From positions 8,874,001 to 8,938,000 of the forward strand of contig CM076954.1 in the NCBI GenBank assembly GCA_039566865.1: 64,000 nucleotides of DNA. The letters are read 5' to 3'. Every line of letters starts with the position of its first letter. The stretch's first letter is position 1. A program made the position numbers and the translations under genes. Origin of the DNA: Aurelia coerulea. Its lineage: Eukaryota; Cnidaria; Scyphozoa; Semaeostomeae; Ulmaridae. Below are positions 47,101 through 55,439 of the stretch, piece by piece. The notes under the pieces are model-generated. The model saw only the letters and a list, made by a program, of their open reading frames with translations, searched no databases and had not been told where the DNA came from.

Positions 47101-47590
47101 CTATTGATTCAAGCCATACATATCTTGTTGACAATGCTTTAGGCTTTAGTTCCTCAGCATGTGGCGAGGTTTCAGTGGTACTGCCATCTGTTGGTGTTCC
47201 ACCATGGCTATGCTCGTGTTCATGTGGATCGCCATGAGAATGAGCTTGTCCATGGCTATGACTGTTGTGGCCCCCGCACCCATGACCATGGGAAGCCATT
47301 TTATGATGATGACTATCTGCGCTATTTCGACCCGCTGGTTTGGACAGGCTCTCTTCCTCGTCGCCTTTATTTGTTTCCATCTCACTACTACGCTTTGCCT
47401 TTTGCAAAGAGTCTTGTAATTTTTCATTAGACTCTTTCGTGTACCAATGTCTATGGTCTTCGTGGGGGTCATCTCCTTGAAAATGTGCATTTGGTTGCTC
47501 CAATCTACCGTGCCCGTGGCCAGGTCCATGGTCGTGGCCTAGGCCTACGCAAATTCCACTTACAAGAATCGCGACTGAAATCAACAGCAT
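26107..47590 (-). CDS. SLC39A7: Zinc transporter SLC39A7/ZIP7-like gene (3 coding exons)
   Basis: LIV-1 subfamily ZIP transporter; family members move zinc from ER/Golgi stores to the cytosol. The three exons (47590-46600, 37692-37460, 26358-26107) splice in phases 1 and 0 with GT donors and CACAG acceptors, giving 491 residues (human ZIP7 has 469). Visible parts: hydrophobic signal segment 1-16, His/Gly-rich stretches 18-48 and 94-130, TM1 about 157-181, TM2 192-216, His-rich loop 219-249, TM3 251-274, TM4 352-371 with HNFTDGLA (358-365), TM5 with HEVPHEIGD (387-395), and three more hydrophobic segments ending at MVVIAMLE. The metal-site His residues are intact. The ATG has A at -3. A His-rich loop at 279-286 lies before the first intron. 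Introns are 8.9 and 11.1 kb and loaded with transposons, one nearly full-length and antisense. Non-coding 5' exons cannot be excluded. Confidence 0.93.
26359..28124. other. Intron 2, distal part: no gene
   Basis: Intron DNA of the zinc transporter. A G-run of about 20 bp with GTGGAAAGCA lies at 27213-27245 and resembles the repeat at 95-175. A C-run is at 27891-27903. No further coding sequence was recognised. Confidence 0.5.
28125..29021 (-). pseudogene. R2/NeSL-type LINE C-terminus with RLE endonuclease
   Basis: An intact 298-residue frame. Residues 116-133 form a zinc knuckle [18 protein letters not shown] (C116, C119, H128, C133). About 55 residues on, [10 protein letters not shown] and IILEVTVCY (KPD 188-190, EVT 205-207) match the PD-(D/E)xK core of the restriction-like endonuclease of R2, R4 and NeSL elements. 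The RT is missing: the piece is truncated at the duplicated segment starting 28981. It lies in intron 2, same strand as the gene. This is a different endonuclease class from the other LINEs here. Confidence 0.75.
28981..29524. repeat. Tandem duplication, 280-bp unit ending in (TAA)n
   Basis: Two copies (28981-29260 and 29261-29524) share the same sequence from ATCCCCCCGAGGCCCCCC to CCTCCCAACGATAATAAT, at an exact 280-bp offset. Each ends in a (TAA)n tract (29174-29262 and 29453-29524). It looks recent because no differences were noticed outside the tract length. Confidence 0.9.
29525..30324. other. Unassigned repeat-like DNA, ribozyme-like motif
   Basis: No recognised protein. Near the end (30268-30291) is CTGACGA, a 4-bp stem GATT/AATC, then GAAACG, the conserved order of a hammerhead ribozyme core. 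It lies just before a (TAA)n tract. Some Penelope-like elements carry such motifs. Confidence 0.3.
30325..30394. repeat. (TAA)n microsatellite, LINE tail
   Basis: About 22 copies of the trinucleotide at the 3' end of the minus-strand LINE. Confidence 0.85.
30470..32665 (-). pseudogene. LINE RT of CR1/Rex1 type
   Basis: Order on the minus strand: SSDHLSVEM, the last endonuclease motif (about 32660); the linker [18 protein letters not shown] and [15 protein letters not shown] (32634-32032); RT motifs [35 protein letters not shown] and [10 protein letters not shown] (31876-31184); [13 protein letters not shown] and [13 protein letters not shown] (31157-30735); and [12 protein letters not shown] with [15 protein letters not shown] (30688-30470). 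The Asp-Asp pair is present. Frames change near 32030, 31200 and 30730. Confidence 0.8.
33030..33755. repeat. Inverted-repeat element, AGTGGTGGGG ends
   Basis: GAGTGGTGG...AGGGCATTT(C/T)TTAA and AGTGGTGGGG near 33036-33075 are matched in inverse order at 33690-33745. A G-run element (33335-33535) lies inside. Probably a non-autonomous TIR transposon with an insertion; the exact ends are not resolved. Confidence 0.45.
33335..33535. mobile_element. G-run element, inverted copy of 21258-21500
   Basis: Contains AAAGCCGGTTGTCGAAA, TTTTTACGTTTCGG, AGCTATCATTTCGAGGGAAA and AAAGCCGGGTGGAAAAAATT, the reverse complement of the order seen at 21258-21500. Confidence 0.6.
33860..34081 (+). mobile_element. 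Family-2 LINE 3' end, plus strand
   Basis: TTGTGGTCCCGTCCCTGTAGT, TTTGTAAAGTA and the terminal ATATATAAAAAAA match, on the opposite strand, the 3' UTR of copy A (CGTGGTCTTGTCCTTGTAGT, then the oligo-A). It is a short 5'-truncated copy with no coding sequence. Confidence 0.6.
34533..35514. mobile_element. Foldback element, about 280-bp inverted arms
   Basis: The left arm (34533-34812) and right arm (35228-35514) are about 90 percent identical in inverse orientation, beginning CCAGCATAGGAATCATTCGT. A spacer of about 415 bp separates them. A third copy of the arm lies at 59716-59870. Open frames over the arms are probably incidental. No TSD was found. Confidence 0.7.
35515..37459. other. Intron 2, proximal part: no gene
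   Basis: AT-rich intron DNA without a recognised element or coding motif. Confidence 0.5.
37460..37692 (-). CDS. SLC39A7: SLC39A7-like coding exon 2
   Basis: A 233-bp exon. The acceptor is TTTCACAG at 37693; the first two bases AC complete an Asp codon with the G of exon 1. It encodes [20 protein letters not shown], then [18 protein letters not shown], the two signature transmembrane segments of LIV-1 ZIP proteins. The donor AAG|GTAAGA at 37460/37459 ends in phase 0. Confidence 0.93.
38117..38214. repeat. (CATA)n microsatellite
   Basis: Imperfect tetranucleotide run in intron 1 of the zinc transporter gene, upstream of the antisense LINE. Confidence 0.85.
38798..40499 (+). pseudogene. LINE ORF1: coiled coil and SGNH esterase
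   Basis: The first frame (38798-39556) encodes 252 residues with a charged coiled coil at about 150-230. It switches to the next frame around an A8 run near 39501-39508. The second frame carries, near its end, a GDSII block (Ser 178 of a frame numbered from 39489), CGTNDL (230-234) and DDGIHLND (312-319): nucleophile, block III and the Asp-x-x-His of SGNH/GDSL hydrolases. Such esterase domains occur in ORF1 proteins of CR1-type LINEs, where they are thought to aid RNA-protein assembly or membrane contact. The frameshift may be a mutation or a slippage site. It ends in TGA 40497-40499. Confidence 0.75.
40500..43767 (+). pseudogene. LINE ORF2: endonuclease and RT
   Basis: The frame is open from the codon right after the ORF1 TGA to 41795. 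Endonuclease: [11 protein letters not shown] and [10 protein letters not shown] (catalytic Glu present), [30 protein letters not shown]. After a break near 41795, 41873-42160 gives the linker and 42209-43120 the [66 protein letters not shown] (Asp-Asp intact). A one-base shift near 43098 leads to [16 protein letters not shown] and, at the C-terminus, CKCSACAC (43138-43767). No ATG is required close to the start if readthrough operates; the first in-frame Met is at about 40617. Confidence 0.8.
43900..44880 (-). pseudogene. Family-2 LINE, copy C
   Basis: Minus-strand remnant: [20 protein letters not shown] and YGDAIYHIP (44811-44539), [18 protein letters not shown], then decayed C-terminus with a G-run insertion near 44290, and [14 protein letters not shown] and YIHASERF (44121-43915). 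No RT catalytic motif is left. Confidence 0.7.
44899..45472. repeat. Inverted-repeat-bounded segment
   Basis: The ends match in inverse orientation: GGCCTTTTCATTTGACGCG with TGCGATCGCACACGT on the left, and ACGTGTGCGAATCGCACG with CAAATGAATTTGCC on the right (about 33 bp arms). About 570 bp in all; a probable non-autonomous transposon in intron 1. No clear TSD. Confidence 0.5.
45473..46599. other. Intron 1 near exon 1: no gene
   Basis: Unassigned intron sequence. Near 46450-46545 lies a phrase, GGGGCCAAGCCCCCGGACCC with TTGCTTTGCTCAC and a C run, that belongs to the dispersed GGGCGTGG-type motif family seen at six other sites. Confidence 0.4.
46600..47590 (-). CDS. SLC39A7: SLC39A7-like coding exon 1
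   Basis: Encodes residues 1-330 plus one base: signal segment [12 protein letters not shown], the His-rich lumenal region, and TM1-TM3. The donor is ACTG|GTAAGAG at 46600/46599, leaving a single G (phase 1). The frame stays open beyond the donor but loses similarity, which supports the border. Opposite-strand open frames here are shadows of the His-rich coding. Confidence 0.92.
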
Positions 47591-47797
47591 ATTGATTTGA
47601 TGGATATATTAACTCCCGATTTGCAATAGATGAGAAGAAAGTGCGATGCTTTCAAGTTACCAGTATACAATTTTGTACCTGCAATGCTTTTCCCCAATCA
47701 CTACTGCAACTCTATGATGATTACAGCGACATTTTGCAACGTGTACCCCTGTTGTTAACATTTGCTGAAGTACGGACCAGCTTTGCTGGCTAGATCA
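47591..47797 (-). promoter_or_regulatory. Presumed 5' region of the SLC39A7-like gene
   Basis: The 207 bp between the start codon and the snapback element at 47798. No TATA box stands out at a fixed distance, and the transcription start cannot be placed. Called from position only. Confidence 0.25.
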
Positions 47798-47991
47798 TGG
47801 GTAGTTAGACACTGGTGGTGTGCTTCTATGGCGGAGCGCTGGATAATATGTATCTGTGGGGGAAATTTTGTATAGTACTGCGGACACGTTCTTTCGATAT
47901 CTCCCCCGCAATACTACAAAAAATTTCCACCGCAGATACATAAAATCCAGCGCTCCTCCATAGAAGCACACCAGCAGTGTCTAACTACCCA
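47798..47991. mobile_element. Snapback TIR element, 11-bp TSD (Mutator-like)
   Basis: A 194-bp element made almost wholly of two inverted arms of about 86 bp, starting TGGGTAGTTAGACACTG and ending CAGTGTCTAACTACCCA. The flanks carry the direct repeat TGGCTAGATCA (47787-47797, 47992-48002). A 9-11-bp TSD with long terminal repeats is the pattern of Mutator-like elements. It lies 207 bp upstream of the zinc transporter start codon. Confidence 0.8.
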
Positions 47992-48142
47992 TGGCTAGAT
48001 CACAAATCACAAGAAGCCCAAGTTTGTTGCGCATTGTGTTTCCTTTGTTGACTTCTGCCTGCGCTGCGTAATTGTTCGAATATGAAAGTTCGATGTGACG
48101 CAACACTAACGCCCAGGCGCGGATCCTGTGGGGGAGGGCGGG

Positions 48143-48310
48143 GGGCCATGACCCTCTACCCTGGGTACCAGAGCCTTAATAAAAAGTTGGGGGACGAAAA
48201 GAAAAAAAAAGAAAAAGGTCCTCTTTTTCTTTCCCTCCTTTTTCTTTCTTTCTTTTCGTCTCCCAACCTTTTATTAATCTGGTACCCAGGGTATGGCCCC
48301 CCAAATGACA
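48143..48310. repeat. Snapback repeat, ACCCTGGGTACCAGA arms
   Basis: ACCCTGGGTACCAGA...TTAATAAAA...GTTGGGGGACGAAAAGAAA is matched by the inverse TTTCTTTTCGTCTCCCAAC...TTTTATTAATCTGGTACCCAGGGT. The arms of about 75 bp are nearly contiguous and would form a hairpin. A short open frame over it is incidental. Confidence 0.75.
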
Positions 48311-48369
48311 GGATTAAAAAAACTATTGTCTTTTATGAACACTGTCAACTACCGAATAAAGGGGGATGA

Positions 48370-49020
48370 GAATAATCGGGGGGGGGGGGTTGGAAATGGT
48401 CAAATATAATGATAATGAGAGGGTTGGAACAATCGGGTCAGTGTTACCCGTGCGAACCGTCGATGAGGGAGGAGTGGTTGATCAATTTTATCACTGTCCA
48501 CTGCTTGTTGCTCAAAAAGAAGGCTGAATTGAGCTCGGAATTTTCCCTATAATGACCTATTCCCTAAGGGTCACGAAACTTTTATTTCATTTCAAGTACT
48601 GCAGGGCCTGCAGATAGTTGAGACCGACTGTGGAAGCTTCCATGTGTGCATCTGCATGCTGAGGGTCTTAGGCCATATGTCAGCGACGGGAACAACATTT
48701 ATTTTGATAAAGATTTTGTTACTGTAAGCACTCCTTCTTGCTCACAAAGAAGGCTGAAATGAGCTCGGAATTTTATATATATACATACTGACCTATTCCC
48801 TAGGGGCCACGAATCTGCTCGCCCCGGGCCTCTCAAGGATCTCGGGTTCAGTGGCGTGGTGGCTCCAAATTAGACTGGCTACACAATCTCTGTATGCTCC
48901 TTAGAACTGATGTGTCGCTAATACAGAGCTGGCCATCAGCAACTGCTGCAATAAGAACCAGCGACTGCTGCAATAAGAACCAGCTAACAGTTCATGCATT
49001 TACGACCCATCTTATATGGC
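48370..49020. other. Diverged direct repeat; no gene
   Basis: AAGAAGGCTGAA(T/A)TGAGCTCGG followed by GACCTATTCCCTA occurs at about 48518-48565 and again at about 48738-48800. A GCGAACCGTC...GGGAGGAG phrase at 48453-48475 recurs at 57601-57630. No coding region was recognised. Confidence 0.4.
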
Positions 49021-49905
49021 ACATCAGTTATCAACTATGTTAAACACAGCAAACACTGAAAAAACTTACTTCACCTGGCTCAGCTAAACCACAGTTTAAA
49101 ATCGGGGAGGACGATATCAAAATGGCTGAATATACTAAATACCTAGGAGTTCAAGTAGATCAGCAATTAAAATGGTCTTCCCAATTGGCCTCATTGACAA
49201 GTAAGATTTCCAGAGGTATTGGCATATTAAGATACTCTAAATGGTACGTGCCTGCATCCACTGTTAAACAGATGTACCAAAGCCTCGTGGAACCTTACTT
49301 TAGATATTGCTGCCCTGTTTGGGGGAATGTTGGTGAGAGCTCTCTTAATAAACTCCAAAAGCTACAAAATCGTGCTGCCAGAATAGTTACCGGCAGTCGA
49401 TATGACCAGTCAGCCTTGCCACTCTTTCGTGCCCTAGGATGGCCCACGGTTAGGGAATTGATTGATCTTGAAACACTAAAAATGGTTTTCAAGTCCCTAA
49501 ACGGTGATGCGCCGTCCTATATGAGCGACATGTTCAATAGAGTGAACGAAACAACCTCTCGCGTACTGAGGAATTCTAATATAAACCTTAGGACTCCAAT
49601 GTTAAGAACATCAGCTGGTCAGAGATGTTTTTCATTCAGAGGGGCCAGTCTCTGGAATGGGTTGAATGATGAATTAAAAGGAGCACCTACTCTGAAGAAA
49701 TTCCGGGAAGGGTTGATGAAATCCCACAAAGCATAAGTTGAGATGCTTTATGCAATGAACTCTTTAATTTTACTTTTATTGATATTATTTTAATCAGATT
49801 GTAATCTTAGTTTAGTTTTAGTATTTTTATTGCATGGCCCCCTGTAAATCAGTTTTTCTCTAACTGAGGGGCTACCATGCCTAAAAAATTGAAAATGAAA
49901 ATGAA
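49020..49905 (+). mobile_element. LINE 3' portion with intact C-terminal frame
   Basis: A 5'-truncated LINE. The coding part (49122-49736) is followed by a 3' UTR containing CATGGCCCCCTGTAAATCAG and a short (AAATG)n tail near 49885-49905. The same family is on the minus strand at 57640-58578, with the mirrored tail CATTTCATTTTCATTTCATT. Confidence 0.7.
49122..49736 (+). pseudogene. LINE RT C-terminal domain, 204 residues
   Basis: An uninterrupted frame: YTKYLGVQVDQQLKWSSQL, MYQSLVEPYFRYCCPVWG, KLQKLQNRAARIVTGS, GQRCFSFRGASLWNGL and LKKFREGLMKSH. These are the thumb and C-terminal signatures of CR1/RTE-like LINE proteins. The catalytic palm is absent. The apparent start codon is not a real start. 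Low decay suggests a young insertion. Confidence 0.75.
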
Positions 49906-50690
49906 ATGAGCACTAGCCTAGGAATAATCATTGATGACAAACTTAGCTAGGAAAAGCAATTGACCAAAGTTACAAACAGTTTCAATGGCAAATTGAAAGA
50001 ACTAAAAAGACTTCGTTATCTACCAATTAAAATCCAAGAAGAAATTTACTTCAAAACCGTTGTTAGCGCGGCCACCTATTGTACAGCAGTATGGGGCACA
50101 TCTTCATCCTCAACATTAAACGCTGTTGACGCATTACATGCTAGAGCAGCAAAAATGATTCATAGAATAAAAGAGGCAAGATCCACGGAAGAAATCCTAA
50201 ACATAGCTGGATGGGAACCAATTAGCTACATCTAGAAAAAGAGAGTACTGACGTGGATGCATAGAATTTATTACAGAACATGTCCTAAACAAATCCATGA
50301 ACAATTTACTGAACAAAAAACAAATTTACGAAACCCTCTTCAAGTTGAAATCAGAAGATACAAGAAAGAAATTGGACGGAATTCATTCAAGTATAGAGGT
50401 GGGGTGCTATGAAACTCAATTGGAAATGACCTGAAGAGTCAAGAAAACTCCTCTTACTTTTTTTTGTAGTTGCAGGTCCACATCAGCGTTAGCTGCCTTT
50501 AGGTAAACCTGCATTACCAAATAATTAATGTATGTATGTATGTATGTATGTATGTATGTATGTATGTATGTATGTATGTATGTATGTATGTATGTATGTA
50601 TGTATGTATGTATGTATGTATGTATGTATGTATGTATGTATGTATGTATGTATGTATGTATGTATGTATGTATGTATGTATGTATGTGTA
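49906..50690 (+). mobile_element. Decayed LINE 3' end with (TATG)n tail
   Basis: Readable pieces: LTKVTNSFNGKLKELKRLRY, VVSAATYCTAVWGTSSSS and HARAAKMIHRIKEAR in one frame to 50235, then RNPLQVEIRRYKKEIGRN and FKYRGGVL after stops. The element ends in the (TATG)n tract, its probable 3' tail. It lies directly after another LINE's tail at 49905. Confidence 0.65.
50528..50690. repeat. (TATG)n microsatellite
   Basis: About 40 perfect copies of the tetranucleotide. It forms an open frame of repeated Met-Tyr-Val-Cys that is not a gene. Confidence 0.9.
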
Positions 50691-51420
50691 TGACGTTAAT
50701 TTTTAAATGTTTTTTCTCTTCACTTTATTATTCTCTAATGTTATTCCAATTTCTAAATAGACTTGTTCAGATAGACCAAAAACACAAAACACAAAGTACT
50801 TTCAGAAACCTCAGAATGTATTTCGCAAGCTTGAAAAATTTCCAAAGCTTAGATGTTGCAAGACGGACATCTAAAACTAAGTTATGAAGAACACTGTCGT
50901 TCTAGACCATTGGTAGTGAACAAGTCAACTTTGTCAAGTTTTGGTCCGTTATGCAAGTTTTCCGCTTTGAAATTGAATGCATCTAGGACAGATAGGCAGC
51001 TTCTTTGATGGCATTTTCAAACTTGTTCAATCATTCTTTCGAAACCAGGCAATAATCTTTGTTTCTCCATCTCTGTACATTTCAATGTCAATTTTGACAT
51101 AACGCATTGCTGCGGTATCTGGGGTAACATACCTCCTTACCAGTGGTAGCAGTTAGATTTCTGGTAATTCGAGTAACTCATCTTCAAAGAATTAAACTTA
51201 AAGCTTCTTCTCCACTAAGGAAAGGGCTACTTTGGTTTTCCAACAGTAAATATCGCTGTAAAGTTAAACAACAGTAGAGCAAAGGTGAAGAATACATACA
51301 GAAATTGGTCATAACTTTTAGAACCCCCCCTGGTTTCTTAGTATTTGTCAAATATGAACTGCAATAGACTCAAAAGAAAATTACATGCCTCTCTCTGTTC
51401 TTAAATGATACCAAAATGTA
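50691..51420. other. No gene recognised
   Basis: AT-rich DNA up to the TA target of the mariner-type element. Nothing supported. Confidence 0.45.
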
Positions 51421-52016
51421 CAGGGTGTCCCAAAAAAATTGTGCCCCGTTTGTCTGAAGATTGCGATAAAACGGCAAAAGATTCTCGCAAAACTTTTGCA
51501 TGATGGTGCTCTTCAGATGTTCAATTAAAGTTTGCCACCATCCCCGTAAAAATCCGTTGAAAAATGATGGAGCTATGACCTTCAGAAGACCAAATTTGCC
51601 TGATCACTGAAACCAGCGGTCGGCCATTTTGTCCTACTATTTTGCAGTGATAAGTATCTTCACGTGAGGTAAGAAATAATTTCTGTGAGGTCAAAAATAG
51701 TGGAGCTCTCCGAGGATTATCGGAATTTTCACGAGAGCTATGACATTGGAGGCTGCTGTTTCATTTTCAATCCATGAAGCTATTTATCGCTGCAAAATAG
51801 TAAGACAAAATGGCCGACCGCTGGTTTCAGTGATCGGGCAAATTTGGTCTCCTGAAGGTCATAGCTCCATCATTTTTCAACGGATTTTCATGGGGATGGT
51901 TGCAAACTTTAATTGCACATCTGAAGAACACCACCATGCAAAAGTTTGGCGAGAATCTTTTGCCGTTTTGTCACAATCTTCAGACAAACGGGGCACAATT
52001 TTTTTGGGACACCCTG
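51421..52016. mobile_element. Mariner-type snapback element
   Basis: A 596-bp element. It starts CAGGGTGTCCCAAAAAAATT and ends with the inverse, flanked by TA at 51419-51420 and 52017-52018. The arms (51421-51650, 51787-52016) are about 230 bp long and match almost throughout, for example AAACCAGCGGTCGGCCATTT against AAATGGCCGACCGCTGGTTT. The CAGGGTGTCCC end with TA duplication is typical of Tc1/mariner. There is no transposase. The apparent protein at 51740-52141 is a repeat by-product. Confidence 0.85.
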
Positions 52017-52079
52017 TATATATCAAATATATCCCGATTTATTCAAATTTGAAAGTGGGTACTTTTTTGGGACATATGA

Positions 52080-52240
52080 TTGGTACCCCTGTATATAGGA
52101 GGGGTACTTCAGGGTTTGCGGTGTTGCAGTATCGGGGGTAAATTTTGTGCAGTATTGCGGTAATGACGGAAATAACTTGCGGTATTGCGGTATCAAACTT
52201 TCACAGCGCGGTATGCGGTATTGCACGAAAATTAACATTC
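52080..52240. repeat. TGCGGTATTGC-rich segment
   Basis: Repeated variants of GCGGTATTGCGGTA, ATTTTGTGCAGTATTGCGG and GGTATGCGGTATTGC. A low-complexity direct repeat; related phrases occur in the snapback element at 47860-47940. Confidence 0.5.
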
Positions 52241-52336
52241 AAACTTCATGAAATGCCATTTTCCTGTTGAGGAACAAAGCATCATCGATATGAAATGATG
52301 GAGGGAAGAAGACTGAAGGAGAGGGAAGTTCCTTAT

Positions 52337-52359
52337 CTCTCTCTCTCTCTCTCTCTCTC
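52337..52359. repeat. (CT)n microsatellite
   Basis: About 11 copies of the dinucleotide, 17 bp from the TSD of the 73-bp element. Confidence 0.8.
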
Positions 52360-52383
52360 AGTGCCTGCTCAACCTGCTCAACT

Positions 52384-52456
52384 TAGCCTGTGTTCCAGAC
52401 CCCGTTGAACGGAAGAGCCATTCCTTTCCGTTCAAAGGGGTCTGGAACACAGGCTA
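52384..52456. mobile_element. 73-bp palindromic transposon with 8-bp TSD
   Basis: Two nearly perfect arms, TAGCCTGTGTTCCAGACCCC and its inverse with CGTTGAACGGAA / TTCCGTTCAAAG next to them, around an 8-10-bp loop. It is flanked by the perfect direct repeat GCTCAACT (52376-52383, 52457-52464). The 8-bp TSD suggests mobilisation by a hAT-type transposase. Confidence 0.85.
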
Positions 52457-52559
52457 GCTCAACTTTGAAAATGGTACCTTTGGAGGAGCGCACGCAACAT
52501 TTTCATCTGAAGAAAAATAAATCAAAATATTTGCACGAATCAAAACTTTAAATGATGGA

Positions 52560-54720
52560 AAATCACCCCGGTTTTGAAAATAGGCAATCTGACAATGTTG
52601 GACAACCATACGCTTGTCACGGTAATCCCTCCTCTATCAAAAGTTATCGAGAAGATCATTTATAATCAACTCTCCCAGTACCTGGAATCGAATGGTCTGT
52701 TGTGCCCACATCAGTTTAGACAAGTCATGTGAGATCTACGCAATATGCAGTTACCTTACTGTCAGAAAAGGTTAGAAAGTACATTGATTTGATAAAGGGC
52801 TATGTTTATGTAGTGTCTATATTGACATCCGTAAAGCATTCGACGCAGAACGTCAAGTAAGCCTTGGTGGAAAAATTACCAGGTGATTGTATGGATGATG
52901 TGGAATTACATCGGATAGGTGATTATCTCTTTAATAGGAAAGGAAAGGAAATAAAATGTAACTTTTGATAACAGAAGCTCATGCGAAGAAAAAGTTGCAT
53001 GTGGCGTCTCACAAGAATCCATCCTGGGGCCCCGTCTTTTTAGGCTGATAATCAACGACATCATTCCATATTCTACTCACTGATGCTGACATCGTATTAT
53101 ATGCCGACGATACTGTTTCATATTGTGCACTAAAGAACTCAAATAAGATAGAAAATTAACTTAACAGTGAACTGCCAAAAGTTGCAGACTGGTTTAATGA
53201 AAATAACTTGCTCATTAACTTGAAATAAAGTAAAACTGAATCTGTGTGCTATATGGATCACATTAAAAGTTGTCCAAACCGCCAACCGTGGACATCAAAA
53301 TCTACAATCAAACCATTCATGAGACGAAATCATACAAGTACCTTGGTGTAGACTTGCATAACCATCTGAACCTACATCAACATTTTGAAAATGTGTATAA
53401 AAAAGCAGCAACTAGGATAAAGCTTTCATCTCGTATTCGTGAGAAAGTCAGCCCTAATGTAGTAGAATCGATATATGTAACAATGAGACGGCCACTACAA
53501 GTTATAGTATATACAAAATAGAGCAGCCAGAATTTTCAACTCAAGAGCAAAGATAACGTCATGGGACAGCATTGAAAAAACACAAGGGTGGCCATTGATG
53601 TGTTCAGGAACGCCGGAGAGGGGGGCGCGGGGGGGAGCAAGCGCCCCTCCTGCCCTTTCCTAACGGGGGCAAGGGGGGCAAAAATGCCCTTTCAGTGAAA
53701 AACAATAATTTACTTTGAAACTTGATAGAAAAGCCGCAATAGCTTCATTCCCTTATCAGAAACACACCAGTAACGAAAAATGTCTTGCAATTGCAACTTC
53801 AAAATAAGCAATACACTCATTTTTTTATAAGAAACTAAGGTCCGGGGCTGGTAGGCAGTTTCTTAAATTCTTGGACAATTTTGCTACCACAAGTTTCTTC
53901 CGTGTTTCTTATATTTTTATTGCCGGAAGTTTAGAGTTAATTTTGTCTTGTCTAAAGGGCTTCCAAATTAATTAGTAAGTCTCTCAAAACGAGTAAATAA
54001 CATGATTCACACTCAAAATAATGTCCAAACAGTTGCTATAACTGTACAATGTCAAAATACTTTGAGTGTGACAGGAAAATTAAAACTGAAAATTACTGAA
54101 GTTTCTTAGCTTTTTTCAATTCAGGTAGGGTTGTTTCTTCGCTTTCGAAAAATTGAGCCTACCGTTTCTTATAAGCGGTTTCTTATAAAAAAAAATGAGT
54201 GTATGCGATTTTATGCGATTCGGAATGAGGACATGTGGAGAAATAGCCGAAAAAATTTGTGAAAGAACATTACTAATGTTCGTTAAAACGTTTTTGATAG
54301 CATTTTAAGCCAATCTAAAGGGCGTGGTCACAAAACTCTACCGGGGGAGTACCCCCGGACCCCCTAACTTATAGGCTCGCTTCGCTCGCCTTCGGTCTCG
54401 ATTGCCGTTACGTTCCTAGTCGCCCCCCTTGCCTTACCATCGCTCCGGCGTCCCTGGATGTTTTTAAATCATTGCAGAATATACTACCCGAAGACCTGAA
54501 TGGTTACTTCAAAAGATCTCAGCGTGAAATTATCACTAAGTAAAAGAGGCAATGGCTCTTGAGAGCTGTGTTATTTTACCGAAAATGCGCACTGAAACTA
54601 GAAAAGAGTTGTTTCTCTACCAGGGAGCGCACATTTTCAACCGACGAAATATCCATCTTGCTGTTTAAAAAGAAACTAAAAGTATCGAAGTCTTTGTAGA
54701 TGTCTAAGAAAAGTGTATTT
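52560..54720 (+). pseudogene. Decayed LINE RT, split by a hAT-like element
   Basis: Plus-strand remnant. VIPPLSKVIEKIIYNQL and LLCPHQF (52620-52730), SIDIRKAFD in a shifted frame (52815-52845), LGPRLFRLIINDI (53020-53060), LYADDTV (53097-53117), IHETKSYKYLGVDLHNHL (53320-53370). After the insertion at 53605-54456 the text resumes with FKSLQNILPEDLNGYFK and runs to about 54700. Reading across the insertion, GWPLM joins VFKSLQN. Many stops; dead. Confidence 0.7.
53605..54456. mobile_element. hAT-like element in a LINE
   Basis: An 852-bp element starting CAGGAACGCCGGAGAG and ending CGCTCCGGCGTCCCTG, flanked by GATGTGTT / GATGTTTT (53597-53604, 54457-54464), an 8-bp TSD with one change. It contains GGGCGTGGTCACAAAACTC and ACCCCCGGACCCCC. 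A second, shorter copy is at 58789-59236. No transposase. Confidence 0.8.
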
Positions 54721-55144
54721 AACTCTTAAAACTCTTATCCTTTATTGTACATTAAACTATTTTCTTTTTTTCGGTCACTGGCGTTGTGAGCCAATGCTTT
54801 GACGAGATCCCGTGTGTTATACGACAAATTGTACTTAGGTAGCTTCATACCTATATTGAGTTTTGAGTTTGAAAACCATTATTTAAAACACACTTACACT
54901 CAAGCATTTTCTTCTCAGAATTTTCGCTGCCCTCCGGCAGCCTCCTCAGTGAGAATTGAGTTCGATGTTCGTTTGAGTTTGAGTTCTACACTATTTTCTT
55001 TTTATTTTACTTTTTACCTTAATGTTAACTACTAGCTGTTAACGCAGTTAAGTAAGTGCTGCTCAAAGCCTTGGCGTACAGCATACTCTTTGTGGAAACT
55101 CCTTGTCATATCTATAATGGTATAGTAGCACACATGGTAGTACA
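54721..55144. other. No gene recognised
   Basis: Unassigned AT-rich DNA between a LINE remnant and the oligo-T end of the next LINE. Confidence 0.4.
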
Positions 55145-55439
55145 TTTTTTTTTTTTTTATATTCAATATAAAGATTTACAAGAATGAGGTACTTAAGACT
55201 ATACTTACAAACTACTTAACTACATAACAAGGATGATAACCCGGGAAGCAAGAACCCATGACTATCCCAGGGTCATTACACAGAGAACATTTAACTAAAG
55301 TTACACCTAAAATCTACATTTACAAAAAAAGCTACATATAAACGATGGTTACTGATAAATACAAACAAACGGAAATAGAAACAAAAAGAAAAGGACTTTG
55401 TGGTTGTGTGGCGTGAAACAAAGTTTTGACTTATCTTAA

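Noticed and set aside
47037..47430. Several plus-strand open frames with His or Met-rich text
   Set aside because: Antisense shadows of the His-rich exon 1 of the zinc transporter.
50528..50887. Repeated Met-Tyr-Val-Cys protein
   Set aside because: Translation of a (TATG)n microsatellite that is the tail of a LINE.
51740..52141. 133-residue protein frame
   Set aside because: It covers the right arm and flank of a mariner-type foldback element.
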